From assembly GCF_024112395.2 (NCBI RefSeq), contig NZ_CP078013.2:4340001-4404000 (forward strand): DNA of 64,000 bases, written 5' to 3'. The DNA is from Pseudomonas pergaminensis (lineage in GTDB: Bacteria > Pseudomonadota > Gammaproteobacteria > Pseudomonadales > Pseudomonadaceae). Under the pieces are notes generated by a model. It ran no database searches. It was not told where the DNA came from and was given only the letters and a program-made list of their open reading frames with translations. Made by a program: the position numbers and the translations under genes. Positions 46,219 through 56,894 of the stretch are shown one piece after another. Numbering within the stretch: the stretch's first letter is position 1; every line of letters begins with the position of its first letter.

Positions 46219-47079
46219 ATGCTAAATCTTTACCTGTTCCAGATCCTCAACGGCCTTGGGTTGGGGATGATCTACTTCCTGATCGCGGTCGGGCTGACAA
46301 TCATTTTCGGCCTGCTCAACTTCGTCAATTTCGCCCACGGTGCGTTCTTCCTGCTGGGCGCCTACATCTGCTACACCGCCGTGAGCCTCACCGGCAACTT
46401 CTGGCTGGCGCTGCTGATCGCGCCGTTGGTGGTGGCCGCGTTGGCCTGGGCCATCGAGCGATTGCTGATCCAGCGGATCTACCACTTGCCGCACATGTTC
46501 CAGATCCTGGTGACCCTGGGCATCGCGCTGATCATCCAGGAAGCCAGCGTGATGATCTGGGGCCCGGTGGGCAAGAGCGTCGCCGTGCCGGAACTGCTGC
46601 GCGGCGTGCTGGTGGTGGGTGACTTCGTCTACCCCTACTACCGCCTGTTCCTCATCGTATTCTCCGGGTTGGTCGGCCTGGGCCTGTGGCTACTGCTGGA
46701 ACGCACGCGCTTCGGCGCCCTGGTGCGGGCCGGCAGTGAAAGCACCGAAACCGTGTCGCTGCTGGGCACGAACATTTTCCGCCTGTTCTCCATGACCTTC
46801 GCCCTCGGCGTAGCCCTGGCCGGCGTTGCGGGCGTGCTGTTCGCTCCATTGCGCGGCGCCCAGCCCTTCGTTGGCCCGGAGATTCTCGGCGTCGCCTTCG
46901 TGGTGGTGGTGATCGGCGGCATGGGCTCGTTCAGCGGTGCGCTGGTCGGCGGTTTGCTGGTGGGCGTGGTGCAAAGCCTGATGACCACACTCTGGCCCCA
47001 GGGTGCGAGCCTGATGATCTATGGCGCCATGGCCGTGGTGATTCTGGTCCGTCCCTACGGCCTGTTCGGGAGAGCCTGA
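46219..47079 (+). CDS. livH: Liv-type ABC permease (LivH-like)
   Basis: This 286-residue permease has about eight helices and the LivH pattern: LNGLGLGMIYFLIAVGLTII, GLLNFVNFAHGAFFLLGAYI, and FSMTFALGVALAGVAGVLFAPL. It lies 57 bp after the binding-protein gene and is 1 bp from the next permease. Confidence 0.92.
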   Translation: MLNLYLFQILNGLGLGMIYFLIAVGLTIIFGLLNFVNFAHGAFFLLGAYICYTAVSLTGNFWLALLIAPLVVAALAWAIERLLIQRIYHLPHMFQILVTLGIALIIQEASVMIWGPVGKSVAVPELLRGVLVVGDFVYPYYRLFLIVFSGLVGLGLWLLLERTRFGALVRAGSESTETVSLLGTNIFRLFSMTFALGVALAGVAGVLFAPLRGAQPFVGPEILGVAFVVVVIGGMGSFSGALVGGLLVGVVQSLMTTLWPQGASLMIYGAMAVVILVRPYGLFGRA

Positions 47080-47080
47080 C

Positions 47081-48087
47081 ATGAGCGAGAAAAATCCCCT
47101 GCCGTTTGCCAAGACCCAGTCCAAGGCCATGTTGCTGTGGGTGCTGGCGGTGCTGATCGGCCTGCCGTTGATATTGCCTTCGGCGACCCTGGCCACCGAG
47201 ATCCTGATCTTTGCCATGGCCGCCCTGGCCTGCAACCTGTTGCTGGGCTACACCGGATTATTATCATTCGGCCAAGGCATCTTCTTCGGCGCCGGCGCGT
47301 ATTGCGCGGCGCTGCTGATGATCCACCTGCAACTGGGGCTGTTCACCGCATTGCTCGGCGCCGCCATCGCCGGTGGGTTCCTGGCCTTGCTGGTGGGCGC
47401 CCTGGCGATCCGCCGCACCGGCATCTACTTTGTGATGCTGACCCTGGCCTTCAGTCAGATGGCCTACTTCGTCGCCTACACCCTCAGTGACTGGACCGGC
47501 GGCGACAACGGCCTGCTCAGCGTGCCGCGCCCGGAGATTCGCCTGGGGGACACCGTGTTGTTGTCGCTGGCCGATGCCCGTGCCTTCTACGGTTTTGTCG
47601 CGGTGCTGTTCCTGCTGATCTTCATCGGCGCACGCCGGGTGATTGCCTCGCCCTTCGGCAGCACGCTGATGGCGATCCGCGAAAACGAAACCCGTGCCTC
47701 GGCCATCGGCTATGACACACGCCACTTCAAGATTCTGGTGTTTGTGCTGTCCGGCGCGGTGACCGGGATTGCCGGGGCGCTGTACGCGATGCTGCTGCAC
47801 TTTGTGCCGTTGTCGAATATCGACCTGGCGATGTCCGAGAACATCCTGATCATGACCATCGTCGGCGGCACCGGCTCGTTGTTCGGCTCGTTGCTGGGCG
47901 CCGGCTCCATCGTGCTGCTCGGAGATTTCCTCTCCGACCTGTGGCCACGCTGGCTAATGCTGCTGGGGGTGATCCTGATCCTGGTGGTGATCTTCATGCG
48001 CGGCGGCTTGTGGGGCGGCCTGGCGTCGCTGTTCGAGAAGGTGCGCGGCAGCCGCAAGAGCGTCGTCGTCGCCAAGGAGGAAGGGCT

Positions 48088-48091
<4 letters not shown>
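47081..48091 (+). CDS. livM: Liv-type ABC permease (LivM-like)
   Basis: This 336-residue permease has about ten helices and LivM motifs: LLLGYTGLLSFGQGIFFGAGAY (in pieces), RRTGIYFVMLTLAFSQMAYF and ENILIMTIVGGTGSLFGSLL. It overlaps the first ATPase gene by 4 bp (ATGA). Confidence 0.92.
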
Positions 48092-48836
<745 letters not shown>

Positions 48837-48837
<1 letters not shown>

Positions 48838-49532
48838 TGCTGATCGTCGAGAATATCCACTCCTACTACGACAAGAGCCACGTGCTGGAAGGCGTGTCGC
48901 TGACCGTCAACCCCGGTGAGCTGGTGACGCTGCTGGGCCGTAATGGCGCCGGCAAGACCACCACCCTGCGCAGCATCCTCGGCATCATTTGCCCGCGCCA
49001 GGGCCAGATCCACTTCAACGGCCAGGCGCTGGTGGGCCAGAAGATCTTTGAAATCGCCCGCCAGGGCTTGGCGTTGGTGCCGGAGAACCGTGGGATTTTC
49101 CGCCTGCTCACGGTCGAGGAAAACCTGCGCATCGCTGCGCGCAAGACCAGCCGCTGGCAGCTCGAAGACGTGTACGGCATGTTCCCGCGCCTCAAGGAAC
49201 GGCGCAAAAACGCTGGCCACGCGCTGTCCGGCGGCGAGCAACAGATGCTCGCCATCGCCCGCGCGCTGCTCAACGACCCCAAACTGCTGATCCTCGATGA
49301 ACCCACCGAAGGCCTGGCCCCGGTCATCGTCGACGAGCTGGTGAAGATCCTGCGCAAGGTCAAGGACGACGGCCTGCCGGTGCTACTGGTGGAACAAAAC
49401 CTGATGGTCTGCGACAAGCTCGCCGACCGCCATTACGTACTTGAACAGGGCCGTGTCGTATACGAAGGCCGCGCCGAAGCTTTCCGCGCCGACCCTACGA
49501 TCAAAAACCGTTATTTGGCCCTGAGTGCCTGA
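48837..49532 (+). CDS. livF: Liv-type ABC ATPase (LivF-like)
   Basis: This 231-residue second ATPase has Walker A GRNGAGKTT, LVPENRGIFRLLTVEENLRI (typical of LivF), signature LSGGEQQMLAIARAL and Walker B LLILDEPTEGLAP. Its start overlaps the livG stop by 1 bp (TGATG). The hydrolase gene follows at once. Confidence 0.93.
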
Positions 49533-49545
49533 CCGGAGATTGCAG

Positions 49546-50814
49546 ATGAATAGTTTTGCGCAACCGCTCAAGAGCAACGCCCCGCTAATCAACCGCGAGC
49601 GCCTGTGGCAATCGCTGATGGACCTGGCCCAACTGGGCGCCACGGTAAAAGGCGGCGTGTGCCGCCTGGCCCTCACCGACCTCGACCGCCAGGCCCGCGA
49701 CCTGTTTGTGCAATGGTGCGAGGCCGCCGGGTGCAGCGTCAGCGTTGACGCCATCGGCAACATCTTTGCGCGCCGTGCCGGGCGCAATCCGGCCCTGCCC
49801 CCGGTGATGACCGGCAGCCATATCGACACCCAACCCACCGGCGGCAAGTTCGACGGGTGCTACGGGGTAATGGCGGGACTGGAAGTCATCCGCACCCTGA
49901 ATGATTTGAAGATTGAAACCCAAGCGCCGATCGAAGTGGTGGTGTGGACCAACGAAGAAGGCTCGCGTTTTCCGCCGTGCATGATGGGTTCCGGGGTGTT
50001 TGCCGGTAAGTTCGATTTGCAGGACACCCTCGATAAGCTCGATGACCAGGGCCTGTCAGTCGGCGCCGAATTGCAGCGCATCGGATACGCCGGATCCCGC
50101 GCCGTGCTCGGCCACCCGGTCGGTGCCTACTTCGAAGCGCATATCGAACAAGGCCCGGTACTGGAAGACCAGGCCACCACCATTGGCGTGGTCATGGGTT
50201 GCCTGGGCCAGAAGTGGTTCGACCTGACCTTCACCGGCGTCGAGGCCCACGCCGGCCCGACGCCGATGCACCTGCGCAAGGACGCCCTGGTCGGCGCCGC
50301 CGAGGTGGTCAGCGCAGTCAACCGCATCGCCCATCAACAGCAGCCCCACGCCTGCGGTACGGTCGGTTGCCTGAGCCTGCACCCCGGTTCGCGCAACGTG
50401 ATTCCCGGCCAGGTGCACATGACCCTCGACCTGCGCCACCTGCACGCGGACACGCTGCAAGCCATGGTCGATGAAGTGCGCGGCGTGATCGAAGCCACGG
50501 CCGCCAGGCACGGGTTGACGTTCGAACTGACCCCCACCGCCGACTTCCCGCCGCTGGACTTCGCCCCGGCCTGCGTCAACGCCGTGCGTGAAGGTGCCGA
50601 GGCCTTGGGCTTGAGCCATATGGACATCGTCAGCGGCGCCGGGCACGACGCGATTTTTGTCGCGGAGCTGGGCCCGGCCGGGATGATTTTCGTGCCGTGC
50701 GAAGGCGGCATCAGCCATAACGAAATCGAAAACGCCGCGCCGGACGACCTGGCGGCGGGCTGCGCGGTATTACTGCGGGCCATGGTTAATGCAGCCCAGG
50801 GGGAAATCGCATGA
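49546..50814 (+). CDS. M20-family Zn amidohydrolase (N-carbamoyl-amino acid / ureido hydrolase type)
   Basis: The protein of about 422 residues starts at ATG 49546 after CGGAGA. It belongs to the hydantoinase/carbamoylase branch of peptidase M20: GSHIDTQPTGGKFDGCYGVM (metal His and Asp), WTNEEGSRFPPCMMGSGVFAG (catalytic Glu-Glu), YFEAHIEQGPVLED (metal His), and SGAGHDAIFVAELGP (last metal His). Members cleave N-carbamoyl amino acids, allantoate or beta-ureidopropionate. The specific substrate is unknown. It overlaps the amidase gene by 4 bp. Confidence 0.9.
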   Translation: MNSFAQPLKSNAPLINRERLWQSLMDLAQLGATVKGGVCRLALTDLDRQARDLFVQWCEAAGCSVSVDAIGNIFARRAGRNPALPPVMTGSHIDTQPTGGKFDGCYGVMAGLEVIRTLNDLKIETQAPIEVVVWTNEEGSRFPPCMMGSGVFAGKFDLQDTLDKLDDQGLSVGAELQRIGYAGSRAVLGHPVGAYFEAHIEQGPVLEDQATTIGVVMGCLGQKWFDLTFTGVEAHAGPTPMHLRKDALVGAAEVVSAVNRIAHQQQPHACGTVGCLSLHPGSRNVIPGQVHMTLDLRHLHADTLQAMVDEVRGVIEATAARHGLTFELTPTADFPPLDFAPACVNAVREGAEALGLSHMDIVSGAGHDAIFVAELGPAGMIFVPCEGGISHNEIENAAPDDLAAGCAVLLRAMVNAAQGEIA

Positions 50815-52214
50815 GTGAGATCGGCCAACTGACGGCAGTGCAACTGCTGCAGCATTTTCGCGACAAGACCTTGTCGCCGGTGGAGGTCACCGAAGACGCC
50901 TTGCTGCGGATCGAACGCTACAACCCGGTGGTGAACGCCTACTGCCACGTGGACCCGGAAGGCGCGCTGAACGCCGCGCGCGCTGCGGAACAACGCTGGC
51001 TTAACGGCCAACCCTGCGGCGCGCTGGACGGTGTGCCGGCGTCGATCAAAGACCTGACGCTGACCGTCGGCATGCCAACCCGCAAGGGCTCGCGCACCAC
51101 ATCGGCCGAAGGCCCGTGGGACGTCGACGCCCCGTTCACAGCCTTTATGCGCAAGGCCGGCGCGGTGCTGCTGGGCAAGACCACCACCCCGGAATTCGGC
51201 TGGAAAGGCGTCACCGACAACCCGCTGTACGGCATCACCCGCAACCCCTGGGACACCCGCACCACGGCGGGCGGCTCGTCCGGCGGCGCAGGGGCAGCGG
51301 CGGCGTTGAACCTCGGCGTGTTGCACCAGGGCAGCGATGCGGGCGGTTCGATCCGGATTCCCTGTGCATTCACCGGCACCTTCGGGATCAAGCCGACCTT
51401 CGGTTATGTGCCGCAATGGCCGGCCAGCTCCATGACCATCCTCTCGCACCTGGGGCCGATGACCCGCACGGTGGAAGACAGCGTGTTGATGCTGCAAACC
51501 ATCGCCCAGCCGGACGCGCGCGATGGCTTGATCGGCGCGCCACGCACCACACCGTGGCTGTTGGGCGCAGCGGATTTGAAAGGCTTGCGCGTGGCCTACA
51601 GCCCCAACTTCGGTTACGTGGATGTCGACCCGCAGGTGGCCAAGGTGGTCGCCCAGGCAGTGCAAGGCCTGGTGCAACTGGGCGCGCAGGTCGAGCAGAT
51701 CGACCCGGGTTTCAGTGACCCCCTGGAGGTGTTCAGCACCTTATGGGCAGCCGGCGCGGCACGCCTGACCGGGCCGATGAGCGAGGCACAAAAACAACAG
51801 CTGGACCCTGGCCTGCTGCGCATCGCCCAGCGCGGCGAGCGGTTGAGCCTGGATGACTTCAACGCAGCCCTCGAAGCCCGCGCCGCCCTGGTGGCGCGGA
51901 TGGCGGCGTTCCATGAGCACTACGATGTACTGGTATCGCCGATGATGCCCATCACCGCATTCGACGCCGGGCACGACGTCCCCCCCGGCTCCGGCTTACA
52001 GGAATGGACACAGTGGACGCCCTTCACCTACCCCTTCAACCTGACCCAACAGCCGGCGGCATCGGTGCCTTGTGGGTTGGCGGCGAATGGCTTGCCGGTG
52101 GGCTTGCATGTAGTCGGCGCGCGGTTTGCCGACGACCAGGTGTTGCGGGTGTGCCACGCCTACGCGAAGGCCTTCCCGACCCAGCACCTCCAAGCCCCAC
52201 AAACCCCAACCTGA
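50811..52214 (+). CDS. Amidase signature enzyme
   Basis: This 467-residue serine amidase has the Ser-cisSer-Lys triad. The Lys is in VPASIKDLTLTVGMPTRKGS (about residue 78), and the glycine-rich signature TTAGGSSGGAGAAAALNLGV and QGSDAGGSIRIPCAFTGTFG hold the two serines. TFGIKPTFGYVPQ is the usual following strand. Together with the M20 hydrolase and a Liv-type importer it suggests uptake and stepwise hydrolysis of an amide or ureide compound. Confidence 0.92.
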   Translation: MSEIGQLTAVQLLQHFRDKTLSPVEVTEDALLRIERYNPVVNAYCHVDPEGALNAARAAEQRWLNGQPCGALDGVPASIKDLTLTVGMPTRKGSRTTSAEGPWDVDAPFTAFMRKAGAVLLGKTTTPEFGWKGVTDNPLYGITRNPWDTRTTAGGSSGGAGAAAALNLGVLHQGSDAGGSIRIPCAFTGTFGIKPTFGYVPQWPASSMTILSHLGPMTRTVEDSVLMLQTIAQPDARDGLIGAPRTTPWLLGAADLKGLRVAYSPNFGYVDVDPQVAKVVAQAVQGLVQLGAQVEQIDPGFSDPLEVFSTLWAAGAARLTGPMSEAQKQQLDPGLLRIAQRGERLSLDDFNAALEARAALVARMAAFHEHYDVLVSPMMPITAFDAGHDVPPGSGLQEWTQWTPFTYPFNLTQQPAASVPCGLAANGLPVGLHVVGARFADDQVLRVCHAYAKAFPTQHLQAPQTPT

Positions 52215-52226
52215 AAGGCACTCCCT

Positions 52227-52252
52227 GTAGGAGCCGGCTTGCCGGCTCCTAC
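52227..52252. terminator. Perfect REP-type hairpin after the amidase gene
   Basis: gtaggagccggc and gccggctcctac form a perfect 12-bp stem around a minimal loop; the centre is the CTTG REP core. It is a single REP unit with no partner. It is a possible terminator for the transport operon. Confidence 0.6.
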
Positions 52253-52254
52253 GA

Positions 52255-52495
52255 GACCGCGTATCCACGATGCGAAGCGAGTCGCTTCTGATCTTGCTTT
52301 TGATCTTAGGCGGCCCCCCAAATACCTGTCGGATTACGGGCACACCGAGCCTAGGCGAGGTGCCGAGTGTTGGGGCAAGAGCCCTTTGGTTACTTTGGGC
52401 TGGGCCGGCATTCCGGCTCTTTTCCAAAGTGACCCGCCGTAAGGGCGGAACCCATAGCAGCCGTTACCTAAATAACGGATATGTCCACATCACCA
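52255..52495. repeat. Hairpin-rich element, probable dispersed repeat
   Basis: Three short perfect hairpins stand in a row: gccgg/ccggc (52404-52417), ccgcc/ggcgg (52434-52448) and ccgtta/taacgg (52461-52478). The left part has repeated gatctt/gatcttgc-like text. From memory, very similar text ending in cgttacc...taacggatatg recurs between genes in fluorescent pseudomonads. This was not checked. Confidence 0.5.
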
Positions 52496-52575
52496 CCGCC
52501 ATCGCAGCCAATCCTCCTCCCACAGTTTCAACCACATTCCATTACACTGTCCCCCATTCATCCCCGGGGGGCTTC

Positions 52576-53439
52576 ATGGACATCGAACTGGCACGCACCT
52601 TCCTCGAAATCACCCGCTGCGGCAGCCTGGCCGCAGCCGCCGAGAAACTGCACGTCACCCAGACCGCCATCACCGCGCGGGTCAAAAGCCTCGAAAGCCA
52701 GCTAGGCAGCACACTGTTCATCCGTAACCGCGCCGGCGCCCGGCTGACCGCCGACGGCGAGGCCTTCGTGGTATACGCCAACCAACTGCTGCAAACCTGG
52801 GAAGCCGCAAAACGCGACCTGCCGCTGCCCGATGGCTACCGCAACGTGCTGCACATCGGCGGCGAGGTCAGCCTGTGCAACCCGTTGATGCTCGGCTGGG
52901 CCCAGGCCCTGCGCCAACACATCCCCGGCCATGCACTGCGTACCGAAGTGCGCGAAGGCGACTACCTGTTGCGCCAGCTGGAACTGGGCGTGCTCGACGC
53001 TGCCTTGGTGTTCCAGCCGCAGTACTGGCCCGGCTTGCAAGTGGAGCAGGTGCTGGAAGAAAAACTGATCCTGGTGCAACTGGTGAGCAACCCGGCCCCC
53101 TACGTGTATATCGACTGGGGGCCGGGCTTTCGCCAGCAGCATGACGCCGCCCTGCCCGACAAGGCCCGCGCCGCGTTGAGTTTCAATCTTGGCCCGTTGG
53201 CGCTGCAGTACATCCTGGAGAACGGCGGCGCCGGCTATTTCCGTACCCGCGTGGTGCAAAGCTACCTCGACAGCGGCGTGATGCAGCGCGTGCCCAAGGC
53301 GCCGGAGTTCAACTTCCCCACGTTTGTGGTGTATTCACGGGCGCGGGATTCGGCGGTGTTGCAACAGGCGCTGGTGTTGCTGCGTGAGGTGGTCAAGGCC
53401 GAAAGTGACTGGTCGCAGCGCTGGGACCCGCTGATTTGA
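52576..53439 (+). CDS. LysR family regulator
   Basis: This 287-residue regulator starts at ATG 52576; the frame upstream is repeat DNA. The winged helix is LARTFLEITRCGSLAAAAEKLHVTQTAITARVKSLE in pieces (residues 5-40). The C-terminal effector domain (about 90-287) is of the usual two-lobe form. It lies after the amidase operon on the same strand, but with the repeat-filled gap I cannot say whether it controls that operon. Confidence 0.88.
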   Translation: MDIELARTFLEITRCGSLAAAAEKLHVTQTAITARVKSLESQLGSTLFIRNRAGARLTADGEAFVVYANQLLQTWEAAKRDLPLPDGYRNVLHIGGEVSLCNPLMLGWAQALRQHIPGHALRTEVREGDYLLRQLELGVLDAALVFQPQYWPGLQVEQVLEEKLILVQLVSNPAPYVYIDWGPGFRQQHDAALPDKARAALSFNLGPLALQYILENGGAGYFRTRVVQSYLDSGVMQRVPKAPEFNFPTFVVYSRARDSAVLQQALVLLREVVKAESDWSQRWDPLI

Positions 53440-53497
53440 AGCAACAATATCCGTCGCGCATGCTAGCCTGCGGGTGTTTCCTTTCGCAGCCTTACCG

Positions 53498-54502
53498 ATG
53501 AACAAGAAAAAGTCCGTCACCATCAGCGACATCGCCAAACGGGTCGGCATGACCACCATCACGGTGTCCCGCGCACTGAGCAAACCCGACCTGGTCAAGC
53601 CGGCCACCCTGGCGCGCATCCTCGAAGTGGCGCGGGAAATGGACTATGTGCCCAATGCCTTCGCGCGTGGGCTCAAACGCAGTGAAAGCCTGATCATCGG
53701 CGTGATCACCGCGTCCGTCGACAACCCGTTCTACAGCGAAATGATCAAGGCGATTTCCCGAGAGGCCAAACAGCACGGCTACACCATCATGCTGGTGGAT
53801 ACCGATGAGCTCGAAGAGCTGGAAAGCAAAGCCGTGGATACCCTGTTGGGCTACCGCGTGGCCGGGATCATCCTGTCGCCGGTCTCGGATGAGCCGAGCT
53901 ATCAGCCCGATTACCTCGAACGCCTGGGCAACGGCAAAACGCCGGTGGTGCTGCTCGATCGCACGATCCACGACAGCCCGTTCAGCCGCGTGGTGCTAGA
54001 CAACTACCACAGCGGTATCCAGGCCGCGCACTACCTGCTGCGCCAGACGCCCGACCTCAAGCGCCTGCTGGTACTGACCGGCCCCGAGCACTCGCGCATC
54101 ACCGTCGAACGCCTCAAGGGCCTGCGCGAAGTGTTGGCCGAACACCCGCAGGTGCAGGTCGAAGTACAGGCCGGCGACTACACGTTGATGCCGTCCTACC
54201 TGCACACCCTCGACTACCTGGCCGAACACTCGGCGCCAGACGCGATCATGGGCTTCAACCAGTTGATCACCCTGGGCGCCCTGCGTGCGTTGCGCATGCA
54301 CAACATTCCCCACGACAGCCTGACCATCTGCGGCATCGACCGCCTGCCCTTCGCCGATATCTTCGGCGTGCCTATCGCCTGTGTGGCCCACGATGCATCC
54401 CTGGCCGGCAGCAGCGCGGTACGCCTGCTGCTCGACCGCCTCGAAGACCCGCACAAACCACGGGACAAGGTGGTGATCGCCGGCCAGTTGGAAAACGGCT
54501 AG
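53498..54502 (+). CDS. LacI family regulator of the polyol operon
   Basis: This 334-residue LacI-type repressor has an N-terminal HTH (VTISDIAKRVGMTTITVSRA, residues 6-25), a hinge helix (YVPNAFARGLKR) and a sugar-binding core (VILDRTIHDSPFSRVVLDNY-like text). I start at ATG 53498 before MNKKKSVT. The gene is convergent to the sugar/polyol operon, and its stop codon overlaps that of the SDR gene. A LacI-type palindrome lies before the first gene of that operon at 61486. Confidence 0.9.
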   Translation: MNKKKSVTISDIAKRVGMTTITVSRALSKPDLVKPATLARILEVAREMDYVPNAFARGLKRSESLIIGVITASVDNPFYSEMIKAISREAKQHGYTIMLVDTDELEELESKAVDTLLGYRVAGIILSPVSDEPSYQPDYLERLGNGKTPVVLLDRTIHDSPFSRVVLDNYHSGIQAAHYLLRQTPDLKRLLVLTGPEHSRITVERLKGLREVLAEHPQVQVEVQAGDYTLMPSYLHTLDYLAEHSAPDAIMGFNQLITLGALRALRMHNIPHDSLTICGIDRLPFADIFGVPIACVAHDASLAGSSAVRLLLDRLEDPHKPRDKVVIAGQLENG

Positions 54503-55224
54503 CGGCTGGTGTAGCCGCCATCGATGGGCAGGCTGACGCCGCTGATCATGCTGGCGGCGCTGCTCAGCAGGAACAGCACCGGCAACGCCACTTCGAGGGT
54601 TTCAGCAAAACGCCCCAGTGGAATGGCCGCCAGCGCCGGGTCGCGCTTGGCCGGCTCGGACCAGGCCATGGCCGCCATCGGCGTGAGCGTGATCGTTGGG
54701 TTGACGCTGTTAACGCGAATGCCGAAGCGGCCCCACTCGGCGCACTGCACGCGGGTGATCGCATCCAGCGCGGCCTTGGAGGCGCAGTAGCCGAGGTGAT
54801 CGTCCAGGGCGATCAGTGAGGCCTGGCTGGAGACATTGACGATACTGCCGGCGATGTGTGCTTCGATCATTTTCGCCGCTACCCGGCTGCCGACCTGGGC
54901 GGCGGCGCGGGCGTTGACGTGCATCACCTGGTCGAAGGCGTCGGCGCTGATAGCGGCGGCGGGCTCCAGCCGCGAGATGCCGGCGCAATTGACCAGGCCA
55001 TGCAGCGGCGGCAGGTCCTTCAAGGCGTTGTCGAGGGCGGCACTGTCGGCGATATCCAGGCACAGGGTGTGGCAGCCGAGTTGAGCCAGGGCCTGCGCGT
55101 CACGGCCGAGGGCGAAGACGTCGGCGCCGCTGGCGATAAGCTGTTGGGCGATTTCACGGCCGATGCCGCTGCTGGCGCCGGTGACGAGGATGCGCTGGTG
55201 GGTGAAGTTGAAAGTGGTGGTCAT
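54499..55224 (-). CDS. SDR oxidoreductase, L-xylulose reductase-like
   Basis: This 241-residue short-chain dehydrogenase has VTGASSGIGREIAQQL (cofactor), NVSSQASLIA (catalytic Ser) and YCASKAALDAIT (Tyr-x-x-x-Lys). The later text RVNSVNPTITLTPM, WSEPAKRDP and IPLGRFAE closely resembles animal L-xylulose reductase (DCXR) and related polyol SDRs. I start at ATG 55224; the upstream frame is REP. It is the last gene of the leftward operon. A ketose/polyol conversion is likely; the exact sugar is open. Confidence 0.85.
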   Translation of the reverse strand: MTTTFNFTHQRILVTGASSGIGREIAQQLIASGADVFALGRDAQALAQLGCHTLCLDIADSAALDNALKDLPPLHGLVNCAGISRLEPAAAISADAFDQVMHVNARAAAQVGSRVAAKMIEAHIAGSIVNVSSQASLIALDDHLGYCASKAALDAITRVQCAEWGRFGIRVNSVNPTITLTPMAAMAWSEPAKRDPALAAIPLGRFAETLEVALPVLFLLSSAASMISGVSLPIDGGYTSR

Positions 55225-55253
55225 GATCACTGTTCCATAGGCGATGAAGATCC

Positions 55254-55344
55254 CGTGTGGGAGCTGGCTTGCCTGCGATAGCGGAGTGTCAGCCAATCCA
55301 TCTGGTACTGATACACCGCCATCGCAGGCAAGCCAGCTCCAACA
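55254..55344. repeat. REP pair within the polyol operon
   Basis: Inverted pair of the GCTGG-CTTG-CCTGC class between the kinase and SDR genes. It separates the SDR gene from the upstream genes and may lower its expression. Confidence 0.88.
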
Positions 55345-55359
55345 GGGGATTGTGTTGAG

Positions 55360-56892
55360 TCAGTTGGTTTGCAGGTTGTGCATGATCGGTTTCAGGGCCG
55401 GATACAGCTTCAGGTACTCGCCGAACGCACGGTCGTACGCCTCGACATTTTCCGCCTTGGGCTCAGCCCGCAACGCCAACTGCACCCACCCCTTGTCCAT
55501 CGCCCCATCACTCACCAACCCCACCGTGTGCGCCGCCAGCAACGCCGCGCCCAGCGCCGCTTCCACCTCCTGGACAATGGTGTACACCGGGTACCGCGTG
55601 ACATCCGCGATAATCTGCATCCACAGGTCCGAATGGCTTGCCCCACCGACCACGATCAAGCGTGGGTCCAGGGAATGCGCGCCGCGCGTGCCCGCTTCGA
55701 TGTTGTGGCGCAAGGCAAAACTCACCCCCTCCAGCACCGCGCGATACAGGTGAATGCGGCTGTGGTAGAGGTTCAAGCCGACAAAGCTGCCACTGGCGCG
55801 GTCATCCCACACCGGGCTGCGTTCACCCATCAGGTACGGCAGGAACAACAGGCCTTCGCTGCCCGCCGCAATCGTCATCGCGCGCTGCTCCAGCAGCACC
55901 AGGCTGTCCTGGCCGGTGGCCTTGGCCTGCTGCTCCTCGGCCTGGCAGAACTGCTCGCGAAACCAGCTCACCGACGCACCAGCCGTGATCGCACCGCCAA
56001 AGATGTACAGGTCACGGTGGCCGTTGTAGACGTGGGGCATGCTGACCAAGCCGTGATGGGCGTCCACCTGTTGGTTCAGGTAGCCCCAACACATGCTGGT
56101 GCCGATCATTGCCACGTGGTTGCCCGGCTGGGTCACCCCCGCAGCCAACGTGGCCATGGCCGCATCAACGCCACCGGCCAGGATCGGCGTACCCGCCTGC
56201 AACCCCAAGCGCGCTGCCCACTTCTCCAGCAACCCGCCTACGACTTCTGCGGAATACACCAGCCGCTCCGGCATCATCGCTTGCGGTATGCCCAGCGCAT
56301 CGAGCATCTCGGCAGACCAGCCACGCGCCTTTACGTCATAGACACCGCCGATATTGCCGGCGCTGCTATGGTCCACCGCCAGCTCTCCGGTGAGGCACCA
56401 GTTGATGTAGCTGTTGGGCGGCAGCAAGTAACGGGTTTTCGCCCACACCTCTGGCTGGTGCTGCTTGAGCCAGAGCATCTTGGTGAAGCCGTAGTAGCTG
56501 TCCACCGAGTTGCCGGTGACCGCGAACAGGCGCTCCAGGTCTACGTGCTCGCGTACCCAGGCCACCTGCTCACCGGCGCGGCGGTCCATCCAGATCAGGC
56601 ACGGGTGCAGCGGTGTGAGCTGCGCATCCACCGCAATCCCCGAACCGCCATACAGGCTGCTGATGCACAGGGCCTTCACGTGATCCTTGGCCACGCCGGC
56701 CTTGGCCATGCACTGCGCCACGCACGCCTCGACCGCATCGAGCCAGACCTGCGGCCATTGCTCGGCCCAGCGCACTTTCGGGGTATCCACACGATACCCC
56801 TGGCTGTGCTGGGCGATGATCGTGCCATGGGCATCCACCAGCAGCGCCTTGGTACTCTGGGTTCCTATGTCGACCCCCATCACGTAGTTCAT
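55360..56892 (-). CDS. FGGY family carbohydrate kinase
   Basis: This protein of about 510 residues has the ATPase motif GVDIGTQSTKALLVDAHG at its N-terminus, ALCISSLYGGSGIAVD, and the second FGGY signature region LIVVGGASHSDLWMQIIADV. ATG 56892 is 2 bp after the dehydrogenase stop. FGGY kinases act on xylulose, ribulose, erythritol, glycerol and others. With a Zn polyol dehydrogenase and an L-xylulose-reductase-like SDR beside it, a ketopentose or tetrulose kinase is likely. Confidence 0.9.
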   Translation of the reverse strand: MNYVMGVDIGTQSTKALLVDAHGTIIAQHSQGYRVDTPKVRWAEQWPQVWLDAVEACVAQCMAKAGVAKDHVKALCISSLYGGSGIAVDAQLTPLHPCLIWMDRRAGEQVAWVREHVDLERLFAVTGNSVDSYYGFTKMLWLKQHQPEVWAKTRYLLPPNSYINWCLTGELAVDHSSAGNIGGVYDVKARGWSAEMLDALGIPQAMMPERLVYSAEVVGGLLEKWAARLGLQAGTPILAGGVDAAMATLAAGVTQPGNHVAMIGTSMCWGYLNQQVDAHHGLVSMPHVYNGHRDLYIFGGAITAGASVSWFREQFCQAEEQQAKATGQDSLVLLEQRAMTIAAGSEGLLFLPYLMGERSPVWDDRASGSFVGLNLYHSRIHLYRAVLEGVSFALRHNIEAGTRGAHSLDPRLIVVGGASHSDLWMQIIADVTRYPVYTIVQEVEAALGAALLAAHTVGLVSDGAMDKGWVQLALRAEPKAENVEAYDRAFGEYLKLYPALKPIMHNLQTN

Positions 56893-56894
56893 GC

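Larger units (their letters stand above)
52215..52575. other. Gene-free region with structured repeat-like element
   Basis: This 361-bp gap holds a short perfect hairpin, then a hairpin-rich segment that looks like a dispersed Pseudomonas repeat, then about 80 bp before the LysR gene. I see no convincing gene. Open frames here have no protein-like composition. Confidence 0.75.
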
